Made by a program: the position numbers and the translations under genes. 9,537 nt of DNA from an uncultured Clostridium sp. (lineage in GTDB: Bacteria; Bacillota; Clostridia; UBA1212; UBA1255): positions 1 through 9,537 of the forward strand of contig USLW01000054.1 in NCBI GenBank assembly GCA_900555605.1, given 5' to 3'. Positions within the stretch are counted from its first letter, which is position 1, and each line of letters begins with the position of its first letter. The notes beneath the pieces are model-generated. The model was not told the DNA's origin. It searched no databases and was given only the letters and a program-made list of their open reading frames with translations. Shown here piece after piece: positions 1-6,018 of the stretch.

Positions 1-2
1 CA

Positions 3-395
3 AAATGGCAGGTCTGCATTTTTACGGCGGGAATTATGGTCAGCGAAGCAATCACTGCCTCTGACCTTTTACAGGAGGCGGGAATTACGGTACAGGTTTT
101 TCATGCACGTTTTATAAAGCCTCTTGATGAAGAGGGAATCTGTGCCGCGGCTGCAGGCAGCACGCTTGTGGTTACGCTGGAGGACGGGGTCCTGACGGGC
201 GGTTTCGGAGAAGCAGTCCGGATCCTGCTTGAGAACCGTACTTCCGGAGCGGACTGTATGCCGCAGGTAATATCCATAGGATATCCTGACGAACCGATTC
301 CGCATGGGACCATTCCGCAGCTTTATGCGCGTTACGGATTGGACGGCAAGTCCGTGGCGCAGCGAATCAGGGAGATGTTTTGTCATGAGGCTTGA
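3..395 (+). CDS. dxs: 1-deoxy-D-xylulose-5-phosphate synthase, C-terminal part (truncated by window start)
   Basis: DXS condenses pyruvate and glyceraldehyde 3-phosphate into DXP, the thiamine-diphosphate-dependent first step of the non-mevalonate isoprenoid pathway, in the cytoplasm. The frame is open from base 3 and reads VCIFTAGIMVSEAI, then RFIKPLDEE and LEDGVLTGGFGEAV, the order and spacing of the transketolase C-terminal domain at the end of DXS. About 130 residues are present. The catalytic ThDP and pyrimidine-binding domains lie outside the window. The methionine encoded at 36 is internal, not a start. The stop codon lies 11 bases inside the next gene, tlyA, and dxs-tlyA adjacency is common in Firmicutes, which supports the call. 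Other transketolase-like enzymes share the fold, but the motif run fits DXS best. Confidence 0.9.
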   Translation, partial: KWQVCIFTAGIMVSEAITASDLLQEAGITVQVFHARFIKPLDEEGICAAAAGSTLVVTLEDGVLTGGFGEAVRILLENRTSGADCMPQVISIGYPDEPIPHGTIPQLYARYGLDGKSVAQRIREMFCHEA

Positions 396-1104
396 TATTG
401 CGCTGGTGGCCCGCGGCTTTTTTGAAAGCAGAACCCGGGCGGTGAGAGCGATCCGCGAGGGGATGGTAAAGGTCAACGGCATTATTCGAAAAAAGTCTTC
501 GGATGAAGTTTCGGAGGCGGATATGATCGAAGCGGAAGATCCGCTGCCGTATGTCAGCCGCGGCGGACTTAAGCTTTGTCATGCAATGAGACAGTTTCAA
601 ATTAATGTTACCGGGATGCGGGCCATTGATATCGGTGCATCGACAGGCGGTTTCACTGAGGTGCTGCTTGCGCGGGGGGCCGCGGAAGTGGTGTGCGTGG
701 ATGTGGGCAGCGGGCAGCTGGCACCAAAGCTGCGGAAGGATAAACGGGTGGTGAATCTGGAAAAGACGGATATCCGAAACTTTCCTGTGGACCGGTATCC
801 GCCGTTTGCGTTTGCATGTGTTGATGTGTCTTTTATCTCACTGAATCATATTCTGCCTTTCTTGAATCCGCTTCTGATTTCCGGGGGCCGGGCGGTTTGC
901 CTGGTGAAGCCGCAATTTGAAGTAGGCAGGCAATACCTTAATAAAAAGGGCGTGGTGAAGGACCCTGCCCGAGCGTTGGCTGCGGCAGAGGCAATCTGCA
1001 CGGCAGAAGAACAAAACGGTTTTCAAGTGATAGGTCTGACCGCGTCTCCCATCAAGGGCGGTGACGGAAATACAGAATATCTCATGGCCCTATTGCATTT
1101 TTAA
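385..1104 (+). CDS. tlyA: TlyA family rRNA (cytidine-2'-O)-methyltransferase
   Basis: TlyA-family proteins methylate ribose 2'-OH groups of cytidines in 16S and/or 23S rRNA; older annotations call them hemolysins. The 239-residue product has an N-terminal S4 RNA-binding domain (about residues 1-60, RLDIALVARGFFESRTRAVRAI) and then an FtsJ/RrmJ-type methyltransferase domain. The SAM-binding loop is DIGASTGGFT (82-91). K63 (RGGLK), D148 (VDVSF) and K175 (LVKPQFE) match the K-D-K catalytic set. The C-terminus SPIKGGDGNTEYL is typical, so the gene looks complete although slightly short (family about 265-280). I chose the ATG at 385 because the protein then begins at the S4 domain and AGGGAG (369-374) precedes it; an ATG at 304 would add 27 unrelated residues. 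It overlaps dxs by 11 bases, implying translational coupling. Confidence 0.93.
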   Translation: MRLDIALVARGFFESRTRAVRAIREGMVKVNGIIRKKSSDEVSEADMIEAEDPLPYVSRGGLKLCHAMRQFQINVTGMRAIDIGASTGGFTEVLLARGAAEVVCVDVGSGQLAPKLRKDKRVVNLEKTDIRNFPVDRYPPFAFACVDVSFISLNHILPFLNPLLISGGRAVCLVKPQFEVGRQYLNKKGVVKDPARALAAAEAICTAEEQNGFQVIGLTASPIKGGDGNTEYLMALLHF

Positions 1105-1118
1105 AACAGAGGAGTAGA

Positions 1119-1151
1119 ATGGAAACACGGAAGTTTATATTCAGGAGATGA
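1119..1151 (+). CDS. possible 10-codon leader ORF upstream of the PII-like gene
   Basis: A short frame encoding METRKFIFRR starts at an ATG 4 bases after a good ribosome binding site (AGAGGAG, 1108-1114). Its TGA stop overlaps the ATG at 1148 as ATGA. It sits in the gap between tlyA and the PII-like gene. Such an arrangement could couple translation of the downstream gene. I see no run of identical codons or attenuator hairpin that would make it a classic leader peptide. It may equally be an accident of the two closely spaced ribosome binding sites. Confidence 0.22.
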   Translation: METRKFIFRR

Positions 1152-1156
1152 CAAAG

Positions 1157-1495
1157 GTGAAGCTGGTAGTATTGATTTTAAATAAAACGGATGCGCTTGA
1201 GCTTTTGCTGGAGCATTTTGCGGACGCAGGCATTAAGGGCGCCACGATTATCAGCAGTACGGGCATGGCCCGTGCCATCGGCGATTATCACGAGGGGATG
1301 TTTTTAGGATCTCTGCGCAAATTGCTGGATCCGGAGCGGGAGGAGAATAAGACGATTCTGACAGTTGTCAAGGACGAACAGGTGCGGCTGGTAGTCGATA
1401 CCATCCGCAGTACCATCGGAGATCTCAACAAACCGGATACAGGCATTGTATTTACCGTCAATATCGATTACGAGGAAGGTATTCTGCTGGATTAA
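1157..1495 (+). CDS. PII-like (GlnB-fold) signalling protein linked to antiporter
   Basis: The product (about 112 residues) has the size and pattern of a PII/GlnB-superfamily subunit: an N-terminal beta strand (KLVVLILN), a helix (DALELLLEHFADAGI), GATIISSTGMARAIGD leading into a T-loop-like stretch, then TILTVVKDEQVRLVVDTIRSTIGDL and a C-terminal KPDTGIVFTVNID strand. Classical PII proteins are trimers that bind nucleotides and small effectors in the clefts between subunits. This one lacks the canonical GlnB uridylylation-loop sequence, so it belongs with the divergent PII-like groups. The start is uncertain. AGGAG (1143-1147) is 9 bases before the GTG at 1157 but directly abuts the ATG at 1148, so GTG is preferred; the ATG would need coupling to the leader ORF. 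The antiporter gene follows 24 bases downstream, suggesting that this protein senses a ligand and regulates that transporter. Confidence 0.75.
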   Translation: MKLVVLILNKTDALELLLEHFADAGIKGATIISSTGMARAIGDYHEGMFLGSLRKLLDPEREENKTILTVVKDEQVRLVVDTIRSTIGDLNKPDTGIVFTVNIDYEEGILLD

Positions 1496-1519
1496 GCGCG
1501 GGGAGGCAATCAAATTAAA

Positions 1520-2726
1520 ATGCATATTCTGTTCTATCTATCTGTAATGGTCATTGCAGGTCTTGTGTTCGGGCGGCTTGTTAAGCTGGTGCGCCTGCCG
1601 AATGTGACCGGTTATATTATTGCCGGATTACTGATCGGTCCTTCCGTAATCGGTCTTCTGCCTGAAAATACAATTGCGCAGATGTCTGTTATTTCCGATG
1701 TGGCTTTGGGTTTTATTGCCTTTTCCATCGGCGGGCGGTGAATTTAAATGGAGTTATTTCAGGCGCGTGGGGCTCCAGCCTGTAATTATCGCGATCTTTG
1801 AGGCGCTGGTAGCAGTTGCAGCGGTGATAATTGGGTTGCTGGCTGCCGGATACGAGCCGGCGTTTTCCATTGTGATGGGATCCATCGCGGCAGCAACTGC
1901 TCCTGCAGCGACGATTATGGTGATCAAGCAGTATCAGGCAAAGGGACCTGTCACGGAAACGCTGCTCTGTGTGGTGGCCTTAGATGATGCCGTAGCTCTG
2001 ATTGGCTTTGGGTTTGCAGTGACTGCAGCGAAGGTGCTGAATGCAGCCGGCGGAAATTTAGCAATGTCTATTATAAAACCGTTTTTAGAAGTGTTCGGAT
2101 CGCTTGCAATCGGTGCGGCATTCGGGGCCTTATTTGCACTGCCGCTGCGTTGGTTCAAAAAAGACGGCAACCGCTTGTGCATTACCATCGCGTTTCTATT
2201 TATGGCCATCGCCTTATCCGACCTGCTGGGGATTTCTGCGCTGCTGACCTGCATGGCCATGGGCTGCGCGCTTGCGAATGTTACAAAGAGCAGCAACAGT
2301 ATCATGAATATCTGCGATCAAATTACGCCGCCGATTTTTATGTTGTTTTTTGTCCTGTCCGGCGCGGATTTAAAATTGTCGGTGATTCCGTCTATCGGCT
2401 TGGTGGGCATTATTTATGTGATTCTGCGCGTAGTGGGAAAAATGGCGGGTGCTTGGTTCGGCGGCGTGCTGTCAAAGGCGCCGCGGACCGTCAGAAGATA
2501 TTTAGGCGCTGCGCTGATTCCGCAGGCAGGTGTAGCCATCGGTCTGTCTCTGGTAGCGGAATCCGTTGTGCCTGCCTATGCTCAAACCATCCGCGCCGTA
2601 GTATTATGCGGAACCCTGATCTATGAAATCATCGGGCCGGTGGCAGCAAAGATTACGCTAACAAAAGCGGGCGAAATCGTACAGATCAAACAGCCTGCCG
2701 CAGCAGATCCGTCTGCCGGAAAGTAA
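1520..2726 (+). pseudogene. CPA2 family cation:proton antiporter (Kef/NapA type), interrupted by a frameshift
   Basis: This is a membrane antiporter of the CPA2 (PF00999) type, which exchanges Na+ or K+ for H+ across the cytoplasmic membrane. The first frame (1520-1741) gives 73 residues with LVRLPNVTGYIIAGLLIGPSV and VISDVALGFIAFSIGG, then hits TGA. The homologous continuation (GGEFKWSYFRR onward) is in another frame from 1734 to the TAA at 2724-2726. Deleting one copy of the tandem GGCG at 1730-1737 joins them as FSIGGEFKW, the usual family motif, and gives 400 residues, a normal length for a single-domain member. Asp154-Asp155 (ALDDAV, repaired numbering) match the paired Asp of the ion site in electrogenic members. 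There are about 11-12 hydrophobic segments and no TrkA-N or RCK domain, so regulation probably comes from the PII-like neighbour. GGGGAGG (1500-1506) is 13 bases before the ATG. Real mutation, phase-variable switch and sequencing error cannot be separated here. Confidence 0.85.
1730..1737 (+). repeat. tandem GGCG-GGCG at the antiporter frameshift
   Basis: Two adjacent copies of the tetramer GGCG lie exactly where the antiporter changes frame. One copy gives ATC GGC GGT GAA (IGGE) in frame; two copies give a TGA stop at 1739-1741. Short tandem units of this kind are prone to slipped-strand mispairing. Confidence 0.7.
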
Positions 2727-2779
2727 CATAAGGAGACAGTCGATCCATGTTTCTGCCTTATGAATTTGTTGAAGGAAGC

Positions 2780-2805
2780 GCCGCTGCGTTTGTCAGCGGC
2801 TTTTT
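2780..2805 (+). terminator. intrinsic terminator after the antiporter
   Basis: A perfect 7-bp stem GCCGCTG (2780-2786) / CAGCGGC (2794-2800) with a 7-nt loop is followed by TTTTT (2801-2805). It lies 54 bases after the antiporter stop and should end the transcript covering tlyA, the PII-like gene and the antiporter. Confidence 0.85.
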
Positions 2806-2969
2806 ATGTATTGATAATCTGTTCGTCAAAGGAATAGAATCTCAGATAAATGTAAACATGCTTCTGCGCGTTTCTGCGCTTTTGTTTACTTTTTCGCGTT
2901 GCATTTACTACTTCACGGTTGCATTTACTTTTTCAACTAACCTGTTCAAAAATTTTTTATAATTTCCTA
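2806..2969. other. non-coding stretch between antiporter terminator and tRNA promoter
   Basis: No gene is supported here. A 71-codon frame starting at 2747 runs through the terminator and resembles nothing I know. The stretch holds short direct repeats: TTCTGCGC at 2862 and 2872, and the 20-nt-period GTTGCATTTACT repeats. It becomes AT-rich (poly-T 2953-2958) just upstream of the tRNA promoter. Confidence 0.6.
2881..2937 (+). repeat. degenerate 20-nt tandem repeats upstream of the tRNA promoter
   Basis: The 12-mer GTTGCATTTACT occurs exactly at 2898-2909 and 2918-2929 (period 20). A related unit (TTTGTTTACTTTTTC, 2881-2895) precedes them, giving three imperfect units each with TTTACT followed by a CTTC or TTTC run. 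The array ends about 40 bases before the -35 box of the tRNA-Gln promoter. Two helical turns per unit would place the units on one face of the DNA, as in a protein-binding array, but no regulator is known. Confidence 0.5.
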
Positions 2970-2998
2970 TTGTCAAATGGCAAAAGCGGTGGTATAAT
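2970..2998 (+). promoter_or_regulatory. promoter of tRNA-Gln
   Basis: TTGTCA (2970-2975), a 17-base spacer and TATAAT (2993-2998) with an extended -10 TGG form a near-consensus vegetative promoter. Transcription should start near 3005, about 35 bases before the mature tRNA. Confidence 0.88.
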
Positions 2999-3007
2999 CT
3001 CAAATGC

Positions 3008-3028
3008 TTCTGTACACGAGGTGCAGAA
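3008..3028 (+). other. hairpin in the tRNA 5' leader
   Basis: TTCTGTAC (3008-3015) pairs with GTGCAGAA (3021-3028) around the loop ACGAG, with one wobble pair. It lies right after the expected transcription start and 11 bases before the tRNA. It could guide 5' processing; this is inference. Confidence 0.5.
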
Positions 3029-3039
3029 AATTGGGTTGT

Positions 3040-3113
3040 TGCGGAATTGTGTAATGGTAGCACGAATGACTCTGACTCATTTTGTCTGGGTTCGAATCCT
3101 AGTTCCGCAGCCA
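3040..3113 (+). tRNA. tRNA-Gln (anticodon CUG)
   Basis: All cloverleaf arms can be drawn. The acceptor stem is TGCGGAA / TTCCGCA (7 bp). The D arm is GTGT / GCAC with loop AATGGTA. The anticodon stem is AATGA / TCATT with loop CTCTGAC, which places anticodon CTG at 3072-3074. The variable loop has 4 nt. The T arm is CTGGG / CCTAG with loop TTCGAAT. The discriminator is G and CCA is encoded (3111-3113). Anticodon CUG reads CAG (Gln). The weak first acceptor pair U1-A72 fits tRNA-Gln in bacteria that form Gln-tRNA by amidation. It is a single-gene unit with its own promoter and terminator. Confidence 0.96.
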
Positions 3114-3143
3114 AGAGTCCAGATCATACTGGACTCTTTTTTT
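3114..3143 (+). terminator. intrinsic terminator after tRNA-Gln
   Basis: A perfect 9-bp stem AGAGTCCAG (3114-3122) / CTGGACTCT (3129-3137) with loop ATCATA is followed by TTTTTT (3138-3143). It starts directly after the encoded CCA, so the transcript contains only this tRNA. Confidence 0.95.
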
Positions 3144-3189
3144 AATGATTTAAGGCGGCAGCCAACTGCCCGCTGCCATCAAAAAACCA

Positions 3190-3203
3190 TTTTGCATGCA
3201 AAA
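3190..3203. repeat. perfect 14-bp palindrome TTTTGCATGCAAAA
   Basis: A self-complementary 14-mer lies upstream of the RNase J promoter. It could be a dimeric regulator's site. It also contains TTGCAT (3192-3197) with TATGTG 17 bases on, a poor second promoter candidate. No known operator is recognised. Confidence 0.4.
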
Positions 3204-3256
3204 CGGATAACTGATATGTGTAAATCCACAATATTTCGTTTCACATAAAAAAGGGG

Positions 3257-3284
3257 TTTCATTTTATGAAAAAGGTGATATAAT
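3257..3284 (+). promoter_or_regulatory. promoter of the RNase J gene with an embedded inverted repeat
   Basis: TATAAT (3279-3284) is preceded by TGA, an extended -10. The -35 is weak (TTTCAT 3257-3262, spacer 16). The -35 region and spacer carry a perfect 6-3-6 inverted repeat, TTTCAT TTT ATGAAA (3257-3271). The start site would be near 3291, leaving a leader of about 50 bases before the ATG at 3344. Confidence 0.7.
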
Positions 3285-3343
3285 ATCCACGCAACTACTT
3301 GTGCGGATTAATATAAATATACAATGGAGGTTTTACTAATTTT

Positions 3344-5074
3344 ATGGCAAAAAAGGCAAGTAAAAAGTTAAGAGTGATTCCTTTGGGGGGATTATGTGAG
3401 ATTGGAAAAAATTTAACTGTTTTTGAAACAGAAAACGATATTATCATCGTTGACTGCGGGGTTGCGTTTCCGGAGGACGATATGCCGGGCATTGACTCTG
3501 TAATACCGGATATCTCATATTTGATACAAAATAAAGATAAGATCAGAGCGATCTTTTTGACCCACGGCCACGAAGATCATATCGGAGCGCTCCCCTATTT
3601 TCTGAAAGATATTAATGTACCGATTTACGGCACAAAGCTGACGCTGGCGCTGGTCGAAAAAAAGCTGGAAGAGTTCAATCTGGTAGAAAGTACCCAGCTA
3701 AATGTAGTCAAGCACGGACAGCTTATTTTAAAGGGAGATTTTTGCGTTGAGTTCATTCGTACAAATCACAGCATTGCAGACGCCAGCGCTTTAGCAATTC
3801 TGACGCCTGTAGGAATTGTCATTCACACGGGAGACTTTAAGGTGGATTACACCCCCATCGACGGAGCGCCGATTGATCTTATGCGTTTTGCAGAGCTCGG
3901 GGAAAAAGGCGTCCTTATGCTGATGGCAGACAGCACCAATGCGGAGCGAAAGGGCTTTACCATGTCAGAGCGGACCGTAGGTGCAACATTTGACGAACTG
4001 TTTGCCAGAACAAAAGGCCGGATCATCGTCGCAACATTTTCCTCCAATATACACAGAGTCCAGCAGATTATCGACACCGCGGTAAAATTCAACAGAAAAT
4101 GTGTAGTCTGCGGACGGAGCATGGTAAACGTAGTGGATGTGGCCTGCCAGATCGGATACATGAAGCATACGGAAAATACATTGATCGATATCGATGAAAT
4201 TGAGAATTATCCGCCGGAAGAGATCGTCATTATCACTACCGGCAGCCAAGGTGAGCCCATGTCCGCACTCACCAGAATGGCAGTCTCTAACCACAGACAA
4301 ATTGATATTATCAAAGGTGATACGGTCATCATTTCCGCCAGTCCGATTCCGGGCAACGAAAAGCCCATCAACAAAATGATTGATGAGCTGTTCAAAAGAG
4401 GTGCAAACGTCATCTACAAATCTCTTGCCGAGGTGCATGTATCCGGACACGCCTGTGAAGAGGAACTAAAACTCATGCAGGCAATTATAAAGCCGAAGTA
4501 TTTCATGCCGGTGCACGGTGAATACAGACATTTGGTCCGCCATAAAAATTTAGCCGTCAGTATGGGAATGCCGGAAGAAAATGTATTTGTCATGGATAAC
4601 GGCAGAGTGCTGGAATTTGACGGGGATAAGGTCAATACAGAAGAAATCGTTCCCTCCGGCAATATTCTGGTAGACGGCCTCGGCGTCGGTGATGTAGGCA
4701 ATATTGTACTGCGCGACCGCCGGCATCTCTCGGAAGATGGGCTGATCATTGTCGTTATGTCCATTGACGCGGCCACAGGCAAGGTCTGTGCCGGACCGGA
4801 CGTTATTTCAAGAGGCTTTGTCTATATGCGTGAATCGGAAGAAATGATTTCCCAAATCCGCGAGGTTACAAAAAAAGCCATTGAAAAATCGGATTATCCA
4901 GGAAAACGCCATGACTGGGTACTGAAAAAGACAAATATTCGGGATGCAATACACGAATACGTATATGAACAGACAAAAAGGAATCCCATGATTCTGCCGA
5001 TTATTATGGAGATCCATGGCATGGCTTCGGAAGATATGGCCGAAATCATCCCCATTACGGATGACGACGAATAA
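3344..5074 (+). CDS. rnj: ribonuclease J
   Basis: RNase J is the metallo-beta-lactamase / beta-CASP ribonuclease of Firmicutes, with endonuclease and 5'-3' exonuclease activity in mRNA decay and rRNA maturation. The 576-residue length is normal (about 550-580). The zinc motif THGHEDH gives H74, H76, D78 and H79; H142 (NHSIADA) and D164 (HTGDFK) complete the site with H391 (PVHGEYRHL). The beta-CASP domain (about 200-370) includes DSTNAERKGFT, TTGSQGEPMSAL, SASPIPGNE and the HVSGHA motif (365-370). The C-terminal domain follows from about 450. GGAGG (3326-3330) lies 13 bases before the ATG. The gene stands alone between its own promoter and a terminator. Many Firmicutes have paralogues J1 and J2, and this sequence does not tell which. 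Confidence 0.97.
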   Translation: MAKKASKKLRVIPLGGLCEIGKNLTVFETENDIIIVDCGVAFPEDDMPGIDSVIPDISYLIQNKDKIRAIFLTHGHEDHIGALPYFLKDINVPIYGTKLTLALVEKKLEEFNLVESTQLNVVKHGQLILKGDFCVEFIRTNHSIADASALAILTPVGIVIHTGDFKVDYTPIDGAPIDLMRFAELGEKGVLMLMADSTNAERKGFTMSERTVGATFDELFARTKGRIIVATFSSNIHRVQQIIDTAVKFNRKCVVCGRSMVNVVDVACQIGYMKHTENTLIDIDEIENYPPEEIVIITTGSQGEPMSALTRMAVSNHRQIDIIKGDTVIISASPIPGNEKPINKMIDELFKRGANVIYKSLAEVHVSGHACEEELKLMQAIIKPKYFMPVHGEYRHLVRHKNLAVSMGMPEENVFVMDNGRVLEFDGDKVNTEEIVPSGNILVDGLGVGDVGNIVLRDRRHLSEDGLIIVVMSIDAATGKVCAGPDVISRGFVYMRESEEMISQIREVTKKAIEKSDYPGKRHDWVLKKTNIRDAIHEYVYEQTKRNPMILPIIMEIHGMASEDMAEIIPITDDDE

Positions 5075-5107
5075 CAAAAAGCAAGGTAAAAGTGCAGTCT
5101 GCAGCCG

Positions 5108-5140
5108 ACAGGTCCGCCCCTTAGGCGGGCCTGTTTGATT
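5108..5140 (+). terminator. intrinsic terminator after RNase J
   Basis: An 11-bp stem, ACAGGTCCGCC (5108-5118) / GGCGGGCCTGT (5124-5134) with one T-G pair and loop CCTTA, is followed by a short T-rich tail (TTGATT). The stem is very stable but the U-tract is weak. Confidence 0.8.
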
Positions 5141-5144
5141 ACAT

Positions 5145-5173
5145 TTGCATTCCGTCCCGATATATCATATAAT
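5145..5173 (+). promoter_or_regulatory. promoter of coaX
   Basis: TTGCAT (5145-5150), a 17-base spacer and TATAAT (5168-5173). The expected start is near 5180, leaving a 60-base leader. The leader includes a small hairpin CTGAAA-ccgt-TTTCAG (5204-5219) just before the ribosome binding site AGGAG (5223-5227). Confidence 0.8.
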
Positions 5174-5240
5174 TTTACTGAAACAAGCCTTTATATTTGT
5201 CCACTGAAACCGTTTTCAGACCAGGAGCTGATAAAATCTT

Positions 5241-6011
5241 ATGATTCTTACCATCGGAGTTGGCAACAGCCATATCGTGCTCGGAGGTTTTAATAAAGAA
5301 GCCCTCACCTTTACCGCCAGGCTTTCATCTGCAGCAATGACTGCAGACGAAATGGCGATACAGCTGAAAGCAGTTCTGGATATCCGCAGCGCAGCAATCT
5401 CAGCCGTCGAAGGCACGATTATCTCCTCCGTAGTACCTCCGATTACGGATAATATTGTAAAAGCACTCCTGCTCCTGCTGGGGAAAAAGCCGATTCTGGT
5501 AGGTCCCGGAATCAAAACCGGAATTAATATTTTAATTGATAATCCGGCGCAGCTGGGCAGCGACATTCTGGTTAACAGCGTCGCGGCCGCATGTCTCTAT
5601 CCAAAACCGGTTATTGTCGCCGATATGGGAACCGCAACTACCCTGAGTGTGATCAATGATAAAAATTGTATGATCGGCGGCGCGATTCTGCCCGGCGTCG
5701 GCATATCGCTGCATGCACTCTCAACCAATACGGCGCAGCTTCCTCAAATCAATATCGAAGCACCAAAAAAGGCAATCGGAACCAACACGATTGATTGTAT
5801 GAAATCCGGTATTGTCCTCGGCAATGCCAGTATGCTTGACGGCATGCTATCACGGTTTGAAGCAGAAATCGGAAAACCCTGCACGACCGTTGCTACAGGC
5901 GGATTTGCAGAAGAAATATGCAGACACACAAAACGGAAAATCTGCTACAATCCCCATTTGCTGCTGGAAGGCCTGTATGTACTCTATAAAAAGAACACGG
6001 GCGGTAAATAA
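5241..6011 (+). CDS. coaX: type III pantothenate kinase family protein (CoaX-like, non-canonical motif residues)
   Basis: Type III PanK phosphorylates pantothenate with ATP, the first committed step of CoA synthesis, and is not feedback-inhibited by CoA. The 256-residue product is full length and clearly of this ASKHA family: IGVGNSHIVLGGF (5-17), SSVVPP (62-67), GPGIKTGI (88-95), NPAQLGSDILVNSVAA (101-116), VADMGTATTLSV (126-137), GGAILPGVGIS (146-156), IGTNTIDCMKSGI (179-191) and ATGG (218-221). Two normally invariant sites differ. The Asp of the DxGNT phosphate motif is Gly6 (codon GGA), and the Arg of GADR is Ile109. The presumed catalytic base Asp108 and the cation-site Asp128 are kept. 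AGGAG is 13 bases upstream of the ATG, and the gene has its own promoter. It may be a weak enzyme, an altered kinase or a non-catalytic paralogue. Family assignment is firm; kinase activity is not. Confidence 0.88.
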   Translation: MILTIGVGNSHIVLGGFNKEALTFTARLSSAAMTADEMAIQLKAVLDIRSAAISAVEGTIISSVVPPITDNIVKALLLLLGKKPILVGPGIKTGINILIDNPAQLGSDILVNSVAAACLYPKPVIVADMGTATTLSVINDKNCMIGGAILPGVGISLHALSTNTAQLPQINIEAPKKAIGTNTIDCMKSGIVLGNASMLDGMLSRFEAEIGKPCTTVATGGFAEEICRHTKRKICYNPHLLLEGLYVLYKKNTGGK

Positions 6012-6018
6012 AGCGGTC

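Noticed and set aside
1739..1741. programmed +1 frameshift at CGG-TGA like that of prfB
   Set aside because: P-site re-pairing from CGG to GGT is poor and the resulting IGGREF fits the family motif less well than the one-copy GGCG repair.
2747..2962. 71-codon ORF with AAGGAG upstream, hydrophobic product
   Set aside because: It runs through the terminator hairpin and repeat region, has no recognisable pattern, and would be largely untranscribed. The AAGGAG is probably chance or a remnant.
3150..3177. GGCAGC...GCTGCC hairpin after the tRNA terminator
   Set aside because: Short stem, 9-nt loop and no T-run on either side; the tRNA already has a strong terminator.
2919..3248. 109-codon plus-strand ORF
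   Set aside because: It overlaps the whole tRNA-Gln gene and its terminator.
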